Shown one piece after another: positions 25,501-40,500 of a DNA stretch of 64,000 nt (positions within the stretch are counted from its first letter, which is position 1; each line of letters opens with the position of its first letter). The position numbers and the translations under genes are program-made. The notes under the pieces were generated by a model, which saw only the letters and a program-made list of their open reading frames with translations, was not told where the DNA came from and ran no database searches. The stretch covers positions 100,921 through 164,920 of the forward strand of contig CAYYFL010000002.1 of assembly GCA_964471325.1 (NCBI GenBank), given 5' to 3'. This DNA is from Velamenicoccus sp964471325 (lineage in GTDB: Bacteria > Omnitrophota > Gorgyraeia > Velamenicoccales > Velamenicoccaceae).

Positions 25501-28500
25501 TTTGCCGTCCAAATGACTGGAACATTGATTTCTCTGTTCTGTGAATCTATCTCTACATGGACCCTGTTTCCTCTGACGGCCTGTCCGTTACAAACGATGT
25601 CATAGACAAACGAGCTTTTTCCCTTTTCTTGGGAAATCTTTTCTTCCGGCACCAATGCCACGTCCATGCCGGAATCGATGATATTTCCAAAGGATATCCG
25701 ACGGTCCCCCAAGGCCCCTTCAATTCTTTTTTCCGCCGGAGAGCTGAGAGAATCGGTTTCACATGCAGAAAACAGCCGTTGCTCGGTAACGCGGTTGACA
25801 AACGCCTCCGTCTGGCTCTCATAAGCGAACTCGCGCGCAAATTGCCTGAACATTCCGATTTCCGTCACCGCAAAAGGCGCCAGCTCGGGATAATCGAAGA
25901 TGTTCGTCAGTCTGAACGGATGATGACGGACAAATCTCGTATAGATTATCTCCAGGAAACGGATACGGATAACCTCAACGATGTTCCTTATTTCGTCGAC
26001 GCTAAATTTCCTATGAGCGGCTCCATCATAGGCTGCCACCACCCTGAAGAGCTTCTCTCCGTCGTAAAACACGGGGGTGGCCGCTGCGTTATGGCCTAAC
26101 ACCAGATTATTGATCTCGACGATCCTTTCGTCGGACTGGGAGATACAGAAATCGAACAAACCGACAACTTCTCCCATATCATCGAATTTAACGTTTTCTG
26201 GGTGCAAGTCATTATGAATAGGGACGATCGCCGAACCGTTGCCTTGATACCGGCGTCGCGCTATTTCGGCCTGGCCCATAAAGAACATGAAATGATCTAC
26301 GAATGCCTGCTGTTCCGGATGTCTTTGGGCCTGCGGCACCATCAATACCTCATCCATATATCCGCGCAACGCTCCTTCCAAATCGTCTAGAATTTCCAAG
26401 CGTTTTTTCCACAAACGGCTTCCCTCCGGCACGAATCCTTCCATGCTGTTATTAATCCTTGCCGCCAGGCGGCCCATAGCCTCAAAGTGTATCAAGGTAG
26501 CATCTTGGACCGAGATATTCTTACCTCTCTCAACGAATTCCTCGGCCCGGTAAAAACTGCTGTCTCTTTCCACAAAATATCTATCGGCGCCCTGGTCATC
26601 ACTATCTATTCTTGGATAGAGGCGGGCGACGGGGAGGCCGTATTCATGCAGCCTGTTCGTCACCGAAACAATGTACCTCAACTCTTCCTGCGCCGCTCCT
26701 CCTCTGCGCAATATGACTTTACGGGACGATGTTTCGATCAATACCGGCTTGTGTTTGCTGCCTGTGCCGTTGTGCATTTGCCGGGCGTCGACAATATTCC
26801 GTATGCCGAAGTGATCCCTGGCGATTTCCTTGGCCAGCTGGATACAGCTTTCATTGCCTTTAACGACTATGGGGCCGAAGAAAGAATTGGCCAAAATATA
26901 AGGTTTAATACCCTCCGATGATGAATGCGCAGTCTCCCCGGCAGGGGACGTCCTGAGCGAAGCCGAAGGGCTGGAGGACGAAGCCAAAGCATCAAGATTT
27001 GTTTCCCTCTGAGGACTCCGTCCTGAACCTGGCCTCGGCCTTCGGCGGGAGCCGAAGCCAGGGCCGAGTGAAGGGCTGGAGAAGGAATTATTGGAGTGTT
27101 TCAGCGCAAGGCGGATCTCCTCGATGGTTTCCACGATATGGATGGCGGCGACGCCGTCGCTCGGAGGATGTATCTGTGTGCGAATCGCCTCAAGAAAAAC
27201 TTTTAATTCGTGATATAACGACGGCTCGGCGTCTTCGCCCTCGAGGACATTTTGCCCCTGCAGCTGCCGCAGCAGCGTCGCGTCAGGCGAGTTCGGATCG
27301 AAAATGGCATCCGGCTGGGCGGACGCGACAAGCAACTGAGTGAAAGCGGGCTCATGTGACCAATCAAAAGTAGCGCTGAATTTGCTGCCATAAACGGTCA
27401 CATAAACGACTTTACGTGTAAAGTCTCGATCCATTGTAAGGGTCACAGGGACGTTCCTATAGAGGAGTTCCAACGCCACTTTCTCCCAATCCTCCGAACA
27501 GGCGCCTTTTGTCAATCGTGTCGGACGATCCTGGTCCAGCAGGCCATGGATCATATAGAACAGATGATACCCCATGCCTTCTAAAGCGGTATGCGTCCGA
27601 TCATCATTTTGATAAGGATGCATGTATTTGCCTTCAACGGCCAGGATATCGCCCAACTGGCCGCTCTTGACCATGATCATCAGGCGCTGGAAATGCGGCA
27701 GGTAGAACCGGTTATGTCCCACCATCAAAACAAGACGACGGTCGGCAGCCAGAGCGACAAGCTTTCGCGCCTCATCGGTCGTCTCGGTAAATGGTTTTTC
27801 CACCAGAACATGCTTGCCTGCCGCCAAGGCCTGCTTGACAAGCTCGTAATGGGTATTTCCGGGCGTCACGATGATAACAGCTTTTACAGCCGGATCATCA
27901 AACAGTTCTGCCGCTTCGATCTGAGACAATTGCACCAGATCGTTATGGCCGAATTTTTCGTATATCGTTGCGTCAATCGTCCGGTCGACGGCACGCACGC
28001 CTGCACTCAGATCGACGAGGGTCTTGAGATGGCGCCGCCCGTGACGCCCCAGGCCGACAAGCCCCACCGTGCCAAGGCCTTCTTTCAATACCGCCGGGGA
28101 ACTCACCTGCAAAGAACGCTGCAACACCAAAAAGTTCTCGCGCAGGCCGCCTTCCCGTATCGAAAAACCGGCCCTGCGGATGTCCTCTGCGATGAAAGGC
28201 CAGTAAGGAGCCAGACCGATCTCGTGAATACTCACCCCTGCCGGCCTGGTCAACCGGGCCATCTGCGCCAACATCTTGATGCCCTCGCTTTGCAGCTCGG
28301 GAGTCATGAAAACCCTGCCCTGAAAATACATCCGGCTCTGCATAAGAGAAGGCACGTCCAGCACATAATGGCTGAATGTCACGTCATAAGGCCGCTCCAG
28401 CATTTGTGCCGGCGGCTCGAGCAAATTGCCTGCGGCAACAACCAATCCTTCCTGGCGCGCCAATCCCGCCAATTCCGGGTTGCTCTCCAGACCTTGCGCG

Positions 28501-31500
28501 CAGACACCCCCTTCGCGAAGCGCCAGGAGGAAAGACGCAGAACCGGGGCCGATCTCCAACAGGTGCTTGGCGCCGAGCGGAAAAGCGTATTTTTTCAAAA
28601 GACCCAGCAAGCGGCCATGGTCTGTAAGCCCAGCGGCATAGCCGCATAATTCCGCCTGGTCTTCATCGCCAAACCGCCGCCCGGCGGCCAACACGCGTTC
28701 CAGATGAATCGGAGATATGCGCACAGTTGCCAGCCACTCTTCTATCTGTTTCTGCTCTGACGGCATCCGATCAATCATTGCCAAAGATCCAGCGAGGAAA
28801 TGTTCTCGTGATTGCGTAGAGGTCTCGACCGCCGCCGGAGAGCTGAAAGAAGACGGCTCGCCATCCTTGTATGCGGTGATCTGCGGCTTCGATAAATCTC
28901 GAAGATAATCGCTGTATGTGACGACCTCCGCCAGCGTCAAAGGATCCAAGAGACGCTCTCCTTCTTTTTTGTGAAGGACGACCCTGCCGTCGGGATACAC
29001 AAAGATGGAGATCATGGGGACCGATTGCCGCAAGGGCTCTGTGGCGATCCTGTCTTCGCCGATACCCAGATCCACAAGCCGATAGACCACCTCGTAAATA
29101 AATTCCCTCTCGTCGGAAATCTTCGTGTGGACGAACAAGAACCTCGTGTCCGGCAGCGTAACCGTCTTTGCGAAATCCCCGATAAGCAGGTCCCTGTCGA
29201 AACTATGCTGAATGGGACGGTCGCCGGCATACCTCCTCAGGAACATCGCCGACGGATGGGCCACGATCAAAGACGTGCAAAGCGTGATGCGCTCGGCCCA
29301 GGGGCCATCGCCGACAAGGACGGGGAAATCGAAATAATCCATCTTATTGAATTGGGAAAAATCCACCAGGTCGCGCGTCCGCGCCGGCGAACTCACGGCA
29401 GGGCCGCGGTAATCGGTATGGACATACGCCTTGACATAATCCGTAAGAACAAAATCAACGAGGCGGAATTCAAGGTCAACGCCGTTGGCGGGAAGCGCGC
29501 CGTCTGCGTTGCGTATCAACGGGAAGAACAACGGTATGATACCGTCGGTGCCCGGCCGGCCGATATGCACGAGGTTCTCGAGCCGGGGGGCCGCGGGCTC
29601 GAACCCAAAAGATCTTTGCATAATGAAGCCCAGGGTAGGAATGATGTTCTCATGAAGCCAGAATGTAGGGAAGAAAACCATAAACTCCCTGATGAACGGG
29701 ACCGCCAACCCCCTGCCCCTGAATCCGGCCTCTAGGCGCATCCCCCGGATGCCAAACCGCTCTTGGCCGTCGGCAAGGCTCGGCTGGGTCAGGCCATAAA
29801 TGAACCCGGCGTCTTCCCCCGCCTGGGATGAAAACCGCATCATCGGACTGTATGCGTCGCCGGCAACCCTCATCTTGAAACGTTCTCCGGCAACCTCGAA
29901 AATGTGTTTTCTGGAAGGAGAAGAAATATCGGGGTCGACCTCATACGGCGCCGTGATCATGTCGAGGAACAAGACCTCCAGGTCGTCGAAATCGTGCCGC
30001 ACAAGCAGAAATTCCCTCTTGCTGTGGCATCCTTCCAGAAGGATCAAGGTCTTGCCGCGATCCAATATCCTGTGAAGAACCCCCTTAAGCTCCCGTGCAT
30101 AATGCCCGTGACGGAAGAAATGATGGCGATAGGGATCGATCTTATCGCCCTCCAGAACGATAAATTTCTTTTTCATCTCTTTTTGCCGGCGCACCCTGGC
30201 GGCGATGCGGCGGACCGACGTCGTCTTGCCCGATCCCGACGGCCCGTCGACAACAATGAGGACCTTGTGGTGCCGCCGCTCCCAGAGAAAGCGAAAAACA
30301 TCGTCTTCGGAATAGGGCTGCGGTGCCGCCGGAGAAGAAAAATCTCCAGGCATGTTCCGGCTGCTCGCCGCTGGCCGCGGTCTAAAGAGAAGCAATTCGG
30401 ACCGAGGCGAACCCAGCATGGAAAGAGCATACATCAGGCCTCCGGTGCCGCCGCCGGCGTCAAACTCCCTGTTCACATCGACCTGTTCGAGGGCCGCCCC
30501 ATGCTGCCGCTCCACATAATCTTCCAATTGCCCGGATTTTTTAACACCCTGTGGTGAAAATAAACTCAAAAATGTCCCTTGGCCGTCATCCTGATCCGGC
30601 GTGTTGAGCAGAACAAGATATCCTTCCGGCGAAACAAAGGGAATGCTTAGGGAAACGACTTTCCGGAAATCGACGTAATTCAAAATATCCGAAAGCAAGA
30701 CGATATCAAACGAACTCTTGAGATCTGCAAGGGGCAACGCGGCTGCCTTGCCGCCAAACAGATGGGAATAACCCGGCAGGGCCAGACGGTCCAGCTGTTC
30801 GGCATCGCCTTTCAGAAAAACAATATTCCCCTCTCTCCCAAGCTCGGCGGGAAACCCAGTGTCTACAACCAAGACATTCATCGCCATGCCCCTGAGTCTA
30901 GAACCTGAAAATACTTCTCCCCGGTGGCCGCCGATATCCAGGATCGACAAAGGCCGGCCTCTCTGCGGCAGCCGGAATTCAAGCAGGTGTTCCAGCAATG
31001 CCCGCATACCCCACTTTCCGCCGGAATCAGAATAGTTTCTATTTCCGTAAAGCTCCTCCCAGTGGTTTTTGGTTTTTGCTGGCGCACCCTCGCGGCCCGG
31101 TGCCTTCTTTTGCGCCGGAGAGCTTAAGGCTTCCAGCCTCTTCCATACGTTGGCATGCAGAACCGCCTGCGTCGTCGTGACGGGCTCCATAAATCCTGCA
31201 ACGATCTCCCGGTTCCAGCCGCCGATGGAAAGCGGCACAGCGGCCTCACGCATCAGGCGGACTGCATCCATCCCTTTCATGTTCTTCGTCGCCATGATAA
31301 AAAGCAGAAGACTGGAAAACGCGGCGGCCGTGTAGGACGTCGAGCCGTTACGGTCGATCGTCGGCATGGCGAAATCGCCCGGCAGAGAATGTTCATGGAG
31401 CTCGTCGGCCAGAGGACTCAACGAGGCTACGGTGACAACGCCCGGCACACACGCCGGGAAAGGAGCGCGATAGACGAGCTCTTCGCTGCGGCGGTGCCCC

Positions 31501-34500
31501 GCGGAGACGATGACGGGAATGCCTTGCTCGCGGATACGCTCCAGCAACCGGTAATGCTCGATGTCTGTTTCCAGGTAAAATTTCCCGCCAAAGCTCATAT
31601 GCACCGCAAGACGGACATCGGCATACCTGCGCGTAAAATCGAGGATGTTCCTCAAGGCTTCCTTCAGGAGCGTCTTCTCTATGGCCATCCCGTCCCAGTT
31701 CCCCGCATTGACCGCCCACGTCTCGCAGAGGGTCCCCGGTTGCGTCTCGATAATGCTGCGAACCATATCGCCGTGATAGGCGTGAAAGTTGTCGACGATA
31801 AAACAACCGGCTTTACCTATGGACGGAGGCACGATCTTGAGGATATCCGCAGGAGAAAGGACGCCGCGGCTGAGCGCCGGCGAAGAAGGCATCCTGTCCT
31901 CAGGCCCATAGCGCCGCAGCATCTCATACACCGCCGTCTGTACCACCCAATACATATTCTCCTTATTCAAGATCCTCTTGAGGACAAAGTACTTCTTGAT
32001 GAGGAAAATCCCTCGTTCCGTCTCGTCGATCCGCTCCGGTGCGTAACTGCAGTAACAGCTTTGGAAATTCTTGAGCATTCTCATGACGAGACGCGGATTC
32101 TTCAATTCACGCAGCAGCTCTTCCAGCAATTCAAGGCCTTCCGGAGTAAAATCCCGCGTCCCGCCGGCGGGGGGTTCCGGCTGCCACGAACGACGGGGTC
32201 CCCCGATCGCCGGCGACGACAAGGCCCGGCCGGCCGCATCACCGCATGCTTCTATCCATGCGCGGAACTCTTCAAATGCTTCCGCGTTCTTCCTGTCCCA
32301 CTGCGCATAAAGACGCGAGAGCGCACCGTTCATCAGTCTCACGGAAATCTGGTGTTCCCGCAGATATGCGACGATCCGGCCGCCGGCATCCGCGATCTCG
32401 CCCGGCTTAACGGCATAAGCTGCCTGGCCGGCACAAGGGGACGTCGTGAAATAATCCAGATCAACCGAAAGAATAAGACCCTGCGGAAATACCTCCTGCG
32501 CCAAAAGCAAGGCGATGTCGCCGGATTGACGATGCAGATATCTGCCGGCGCCCAAGAGGAAACGGCCACGTTCCGGATACAGCCAAAAGACTCTCCCGAT
32601 CCAACCCTCCTCCTTCAGCTTGCTCACCCAGTTGGCTGCTCCCGCATCCTCTGAACCCGCCGAGACATCATCGCTGTGATAATCCACCAAAAGAAGCGGC
32701 AATCCGCGCGGGACCGCTCCCTCCAGAACCGCATTTTTGATATGGGTATAGGCCTGATCATGTGTCTCAAAAACTTGTCCTGCAGCCGCCGCCATCACCC
32801 CCTCCCCCTGTAATGAGACTTTAAGGCCAGACCTTAAAGTCTCATTAAGGAGGGGGCGGCCGGCGGCGATGGATGCTTTCAAGCGGCGCAGTTGCTGGGA
32901 ACCGAGATTTTCTGCGCCGGAACTTTGCAGGCCAACACCCGGCGCCCCTTGAGCGAGACCAGGGCGCGGCGCAACCAGTTCGCTCACCACAAGCGCCCCC
33001 CGCAGCCGCGCGACAGCGGCATCGCGGCGGACGACAGGACCGCTCTTTTGCCAGACATGCCCTGCCGAGAAAATTGTCATCTCCCGGCTCATTCCATAGA
33101 TTTGACCCAACGCGACACCGCGGCCCGGACTCTGGGGACGGCGCACAAACCCCCTGCCTTCGATCATCCGGATGACAGGCACACCGTCGCTGCCGCGATG
33201 GAAACCCGGCCCCACGTCTATCGCCGCGACCCAGATCCGCTCTCCCGAAAACCCCAGGCGCACCACGACGATACCGTAATCGCCGCCGTGCTGCCGGACA
33301 TTCTCGCTCAAGAGGCGGATCGTCTCCTTGACGGGAATACGCAGGCCATCCGCAGACTCCGGCAGCCGTCTCCATGCCGATCCGATCGCCAAACACAGGC
33401 TATGTTCGGAACCGGCCGCAACGATATCGCCAGCGGCCTGCAGGCGCTCCATCTCTTCCAGGAAGGTCTCACACGCCGCATAATCATGCGGATCGGCCAG
33501 ATGACGCAATCTCCAAAGATGGAGGGCGTCCCTGAGAAAATCCTGTCTTGCGGCCGCCGGCGATGCCGGTGAAGAAAAAACGCCAGACTCGTGGATAACA
33601 CCTGCGGGATCATTCGATAAACTTTCCTTGAGCGTCTCGACAAGCATCCATATCTGGATGAACTCCAGATAAAAATTGTCCATGCAGATATCCTGAAATG
33701 TCATGACGCGTGAAGAATCAGACCAATAGAGACGGTACACATGCGGGAACCGCGCCTTCAGATCTCTTCTTAAATTGATGACTGGCGATATCCTTCCCAA
33801 CCCCGTCTGGTCGGCGGTATAGTCCACAACGGCTTCCGTCAGCCGGCCCGCCGGATCAACCACGGGAATGGACAGATGGAAATGATCGCGCCGGCCGCTC
33901 CAGCGCACGGAGACATCAAACGCCTCGGCGGTCATGGCCTCGGCCACCAGATAAGCAAAACACCCGCACCCCGTCGGATAAGAAGGATTCTCCTCGTGGT
34001 AATAGGCCTCCTGGAAATACCTGTGGCGCGACGCAAAAGAAACGACCTCTCCCAGCGTCGCGAGCCGGACCGGGGAACTCAGCGCTTCAGGAGCATCCGG
34101 GGCCGCGGCGGCAGAGGCCTTCTCCAAGACAGCGAAACTCGTGGCCACCTCTCCGTCCACGACGCTGAAATAAGGGATCCTTATGCGATCGACGAGAACA
34201 AAACCGTTGTCCTTCAGGAAAGAACACAGGCCGTCCAATTGATGCTGATAGATGACGACGAGCGCTCCAGCCGGCGCCTCGCGGACGAGCTTGCCGCCCA
34301 ATCTTTCGGCATCGGCCGTTTTCGCATAGATGAAATAAAAATCAAAAGCGCCGAAATCGGCATCAAAGAAGTTTTCTTTCTTGAACGAGACCCTGCCTTC
34401 GCTGCCGAAGCCGCGGCGGACCTTCTCGCTGAAAACAAACAGCTCATCATCCAGTTCATAACCCGTAATACTTTCAAAGCCCTTTTCCGCGGCCAGGGCC

Positions 34501-37500
34501 ATGACGAGACGGCCGTCGCCGCTCCCCAAGTCTACGGCACGGCGCCCGCCCCTGAAATAGGGCTGTGCCGGCAGGCGTCTCACCAGCTTTTTGACGTCGG
34601 CAAAATACACCGGGGCAAAAAGTCCGCCGGCCGTCTGCCTCGCAGGAGGCGTCACATGATCTTCGTAGTAGCGTTCCAGTCTCCCCAGGGTTAATTTTTG
34701 AGCCGCCGATGAAGAGAGAGACTTAAGCCTGTTTTCTTCCCAAAGACGGCACACCGCCGCGACGACATCATCCGGATCCTTTGAAACAATAACGTCGACA
34801 TACTGCAAAATCTCAGCCGCCCTGGCTTCATCCCGGCTATTCTGCGGATGCAACACGGCATCATTGTCCGTTTGCATCACAATGAGCACGCCGGGTTTCA
34901 ACTGTTTAATATTTGCGGCCAATTGATACCCATCTATTCCCGGCATGTCCAGGTCTGTAACGAGCACATCGACGTCCTGCTGGACAAGCCTTCCCATGGC
35001 GGCCATGCCGTCTTCGGCCTTTTCAACCACGGATCCGTCAATCTCGGACAGAAAATAAATCAAAATCTCGAGCACTTGGGGACGATCATCAGCCGCCAAA
35101 ATACGCGGGCCGGCCGTTGCCGGCGAGCTGGCGTCTTCCCAAAAATCTCCGGTTTCAACACGGCGCTGTTCCATATCCGCCCTGATGGACGCGATGTCCG
35201 CGCGGGACAAAACACAAGACGCCTGGTTCATCACGCCGGGCAAGAACATGACGTCGGCTTCCCGTTGATGCGCAAGGACCTTGACATAGAGATAACCGAA
35301 AAAGCCCCTGTCTCTCGGCGGCAGAACGTCGAACTTTTTCATTTTCAACATCGCGGCGACCTTCTTGTCCTGGCCAGGCTTGGCCTTGACCAGGAGCCAT
35401 CGCGTGCCGTTCGCCCCAGAACTCTGGTCCTGCGTGGAATTTTGAGCCGCAGACGAAACGGGACCATCGCCGCGGGAAACAACGAAAGGCGAAATAAAAT
35501 CTGGAACCCGCGTCCTGGCGACTCCGTTTACGCCGGAAACTTCAACACTTAAATAATCAATGAGCCCGGCGGCGCGAATCCTCTCCGGATGACCGATGGA
35601 CCTGCCGTTAGACAACTCGATGAAAAGACGGTCTTTGCTTTCCTCATAAGATACGCCTAGGGCCGGCCGATAGGCGCCGATAACCAGCTCTCCTTTAACA
35701 AAGGCAGCGATTGCGACGGGGATGCTCCCGTCGATCTTTCTGCCGTATTCCCGACGCAGGACATCCGTGCAAATCTTGCGGAAATAATCCTTATCTTCGA
35801 CGCCCAAAGACAGCCCATAAACCCCGAAGCCCTGCCGCCTTAAAGCACCCCAGTAATACAGATCACCGGCGCTTGGAGAAACCGCATAAGAAACGGGGAA
35901 TTCCTGTCTTCTTTCCAGGGGTTTGCCAAAGACGGCGGTATACCTTAAATAATGCCTGCGAGAGTGCGTGTGGATGTCGGCCACGGGCAGAAGCGCAGAT
36001 CCATCAATACCATTGTCCCTGATCCACTGCCTCAAGCCATCGGCAAACATCGCCTTGAGCCGCAAATAACGCTCAACATGGTTAAGACCTTCCGCCTCAA
36101 GCTGTTTCTCGGGAAGATCAAACAATCTTGTCGAATTGCCGGCAGCCACAATCAGGCCGTGCATTTCTGTCGCGCTGTTCACCGTCGCCGCAGCACACTT
36201 CTCAATGTCTTGGAAGGTCTCTTCATCGATCCGGATCGCGCCGATGGGGCCATTCCCCCTGGCTGCTTGTGCGGCGGACGACACCCCCGTAACAGCCTCC
36301 TCGTCTTCCCGTATGGCTGAAGCGGCGCCAAACTCTTGACGGATCAAAATCTCAAGACCGACAACATACGCTGCGTCAGCCAGGCTATGCAGATAATCCC
36401 TGGAATAGGCGCCGACCAGACAACACGGCTCAACCTCCCCGCCTCTCAAGAACCGGCGGATGAACGTCAGGTCTTCCGCGGCCTCGGACAACGAAAGGTG
36501 GTAAGGAGCGACTCCTGTCTGAGGATAATAGGTCTTACCGAGAGAAAAGTAATCGAAGCAGAAAGAAACGACGACGTTGAACCCTCCCTGGCCGGCCTTG
36601 ACCAACAGCGGCAGGATCTTATCGCTCTCGGCGCGCCACAATCTCGGCGCCGTTATCGCCTTCCACAGCAACCCTTCCTGTTTGGCCACGGAAATCCAGT
36701 TGCCCTCGGCGCTGCGGCCTTCGGCATCGCGGTGGGCGTCGAAATTGATCACCAGGGGCGCGCCAGCCGCGGAGAGATACTGTTTCAGGACCGGGAGGAT
36801 CGCGTCGTGGTGCTCCATAAAATACGCCGCGACATTCCGCGCCGCAGACGAAACGGGACCATCGCCGCGAGACGGCTTCGGTTGCGGGCCATCCGGCAAA
36901 CCCGATGCCTTGGCCTGGTAAACATGTTGCCAGAACTCATCCCATTTATAAGCGAGGAGTTGCCGGCGCTGCCCGTCTTCAAAAATAAACGGGACCTTCG
37001 CCAAAACCAACAACGCCAAACCTAACGGTTTATACATGGCCGTCCAATCCATGAAAGATTGCGGACCGATATTCCCTTGAGGCAGAGCCCTGCCGAAGAT
37101 CATCTGTTTGCGATAGACAATGCAGTTGGCTGCGTAGATCTCAAAGGAATGTTCCCCAACCTCAAGCGTAAGGTGATCGTCATGGATCCCCAGGACAACG
37201 GAAACAAAGAACTCCAGAGGCCTCTCGCTGAAATCGCAGAGGTTCTCCGGGAACAGAACAAGCAGGGCCTCGCGCACCATCCGCAGGAAATCATATGCGG
37301 CGGTGTCCGGATGCAGCACCATCTGCCTGTCGTCGAAGATCTCCGCCACCTTGCCGCGGGCCTCCGGCGTAAAGACCGTCGCCATCTTGCGCTCCCTTCC
37401 GCCGACCCGCAGACAACTCCTCGAAAAATCCATATCGACGTAATAATCGTAATAAACGGCGTATGTTTTTTGGATATCCTGGTCCAGGCCGACAAAGGGG

Positions 37501-40500
37501 CGGACCGCCGGCGAAGAGAAACTCTCGTCTTTGTCTTGTGTGCCGCCGATGAAACGCAGGCCGGGTTCCAGGAACCCCAAGGCCTCATCGACGGAATCCA
37601 CGACCTGCAGGAGTCCCGCGTCTTCTTCTTTGATGAGGGCCGCGCCTGGATAAGCCAGGGCCTGGTGCACAAACGTCTCCTTGACCGGCCCCCAGAAGCC
37701 CCTTCCAACGAGCACCAGCGGACGGCGCGGCATCTTGTGTGTTTGCATAAGGGCCACGACATCAAAAAGACGGTTCATGGTCGCCAGGCCGCCGGGAAGA
37801 AAGACAAAATCCCTGGTGTTCTCGGCAATCATCACATGATGGTTGGAAATATGGCGGCTCAGGATCACATGCTCTTCCCTGGGCATAGGCCCCTCGATGG
37901 AAACATATAAGGTCGCCTGCAAGAGGTCAAAATGCGGCCTGGCGCCCTTGGCCAGGTACCTGGCTAAAAGCGGGCTGCCGGAGCCGATGCGCACAGGAAC
38001 GCCTCTATGAGTGATCTGCCAGGCAAGCTCCTGAGCGATGGCCAATTCTTTGGCGCTTGCATCCTGGGGATGTCCGATGAACGTCACGCTGGGCAACCAC
38101 GCGCTCAACTTCGCCAGGTCGGAGGCGATCTCGACGTTGGCTTCCCTTGTGCGCTTGGGATTCACATGATAAGGCGGCATGGCATGCCGTCGGATATGAG
38201 CCAGTGCCGTGCGCGGCGCATCCGTCACAAAAGGCATAAAAGGAATTTCCGATATGAGGCCGTGGTCCTCCCAGCTTTGCCAGAACGCCTTCATGATCGG
38301 TTTCCAGTAGGAAGAACCGATAAGGACAAGGGCCCCTTTTCTCGCCCAGACCTCAAAAAACTCGTCCATGGTGCCGAAGCCGCCGGGGAAGACACCGATG
38401 CCGATGCTGTTATTGAAAAGCCCCATCTTGCGCGTGATGAGGTGGTTAAATTCGTGGTTTTCTTCGACGAATGCCGAGGTTTTTTGTTCAAAATGGATCT
38501 TGCCCGGATCAAAATAGATCCGGATGCCCTGGGTCGTGTTCCATCTCGACCGGGGATCTCCTGCAAACCTTCTGGCATCCACGTATCCTCTCAAAGGCTC
38601 TTCCATCATGGATGGCCCCGCCCCTGTGCGCAACGGCAGCCCCGCTTCATATACCTCCCGGCCGAACAAACAGGCTTTCTGGCACATCGCATCAGCCGCC
38701 GGAATACGGGCGCTGCCGAACACAACGACTGCCGCAGGCCATCGCCTGTGGATCGCGTCAATGCGCAGACGCTCCTCTTGCAACTCCCTGGCCAGCGCCT
38801 CCGTAGGCGTGGAGAAATATCCCGATGGGCTGCTGAAACCAACAAAGCTTTCCGCAGCGGGATGGAAATCTCTTGTGCGGGCCGGAGAAGAAAGCTCTGC
38901 GGAAGCGAGTTGTTCTATCAACTCTGCGGCACGTTCCTGATATAAGCGGATGTCGCGGCGGCGCAACTGGTGCAAGATAAGGTAATACATCTGCGGAAGG
39001 AATTTGGGATGTTCTTCCAGGGCGACGGCCATCTGTTTAAAAAGGGTGCGGAACCGGCGGGGCGCAGAAAACATCTCCGTCTGCTCATCCAGCCTGCTGT
39101 ACAAATCGCGGAGCCTCGCCAGGCGGCGCGCCTGTTCATCTCCAAGCCGGCGGCCGACAAAACTCTGCACAGCCAGATCGGCCGTCGCCTGGAAAACCAG
39201 CACCTCCCAGAAAAACGGCCTGCCGGACGACAACACGTTCATGTAGAGGATATTGGCAAGGTTGTCCTGCCCGCTGACGACCGTCGGCAGATCGTCGCTA
39301 TAAAGGAAGAGCTCGTTAAAAAGCTTGCGAGGCACGGAATAGTCCATGATGACGGTGACATTGCTGCCCTGCGACGTGCGCACAACCTCCAGGGAAGGAT
39401 CGCGGTTGCCGAACACAAAAAGGTTGTAATCACGGGCTTGGGCCAGCCGCGCAATCTCGTCATGGACGCTCTTGTCCTTGCGGCCGCACATGATAAAGAA
39501 CGTCGTCTCTTTGCCGCGATAAGAAGCGTCTTTGGTGCGGGCGCGCTCGAAGATATCAAAATACCTGCTCACACTCTGGCCCTGGTGGACATAGAGGAAA
39601 CCCCACTCGGAAGCGATTGTCCTCTCGAGGTCCTTCTGGCCCAAGGCCTCATCCAAAACCTGCCAGCGCGGGAACTTCTGGATGATCCTGCGGCGCTCCC
39701 GGCGGATGCGTTCGTCAATGCGGGGATACTTCTTCGAATAGATGTCCTTGGAAACCGGCGAAACAGGGGGCGCGCCGACCTCGTCCGGACCGAAGCCGAT
39801 ATGCGCCTCGCCGTTTTCCAGGGGCTTCTGGATGTTGGCATCAAAACCGAGCTCGTAAACATAAACATGGTATTTGGCCTTGCCGCCGTAGCGCGACAAA
39901 TTGTAATTCGAGATCTCCTTGATCTCTCCGCCCAAGGCATAGACGACCGAGACATCGTTCTCCCCGACGATATCTCCCTGGATCGCCGCCCAGGCAGAAT
40001 CCTTGATCCAGGCGCCGCGCTTTTCTTCGCCGTAAATGCGGCTCTTGCTCCCCGAAGCGTTGATGACTTCGACGCCCTCGATCTCCTGGCGCGCGAGGCC
40101 GGGATCGAGCCCCTTAAGGATCTTTGTCTCGGCGGCCAGCAGAAAATCGTCCACCTGATGGAAGATCAAACGGATCTTCTTGTCGGGGAATGCCGTGGTA
40201 AATATCTGGGCGGCGTTGGCGACAAAAACCACATCCCCCAGCCCGGCCATCCTTTGATGCAGGATGACGTTGACAGCCCCGAAGTCATCCGGAAGGTAAA
40301 AGAGATGAGGTGCGGCGTATTGGATATGCCTCAAGGTATCTTTAAATTCCCAGCCCAGGTCCCTTTGCACGGCCCGCAAGACCTCCACCGTCCGGCCTGC
40401 TTTTAAGGCCGGCAAAAACAACTTCAATGTTTTGTCTTTCCTGGCTGCGCCATAGGCCTCGCCGGAGACAACCACAAGAATCTGATCCACCTCTTTTATG

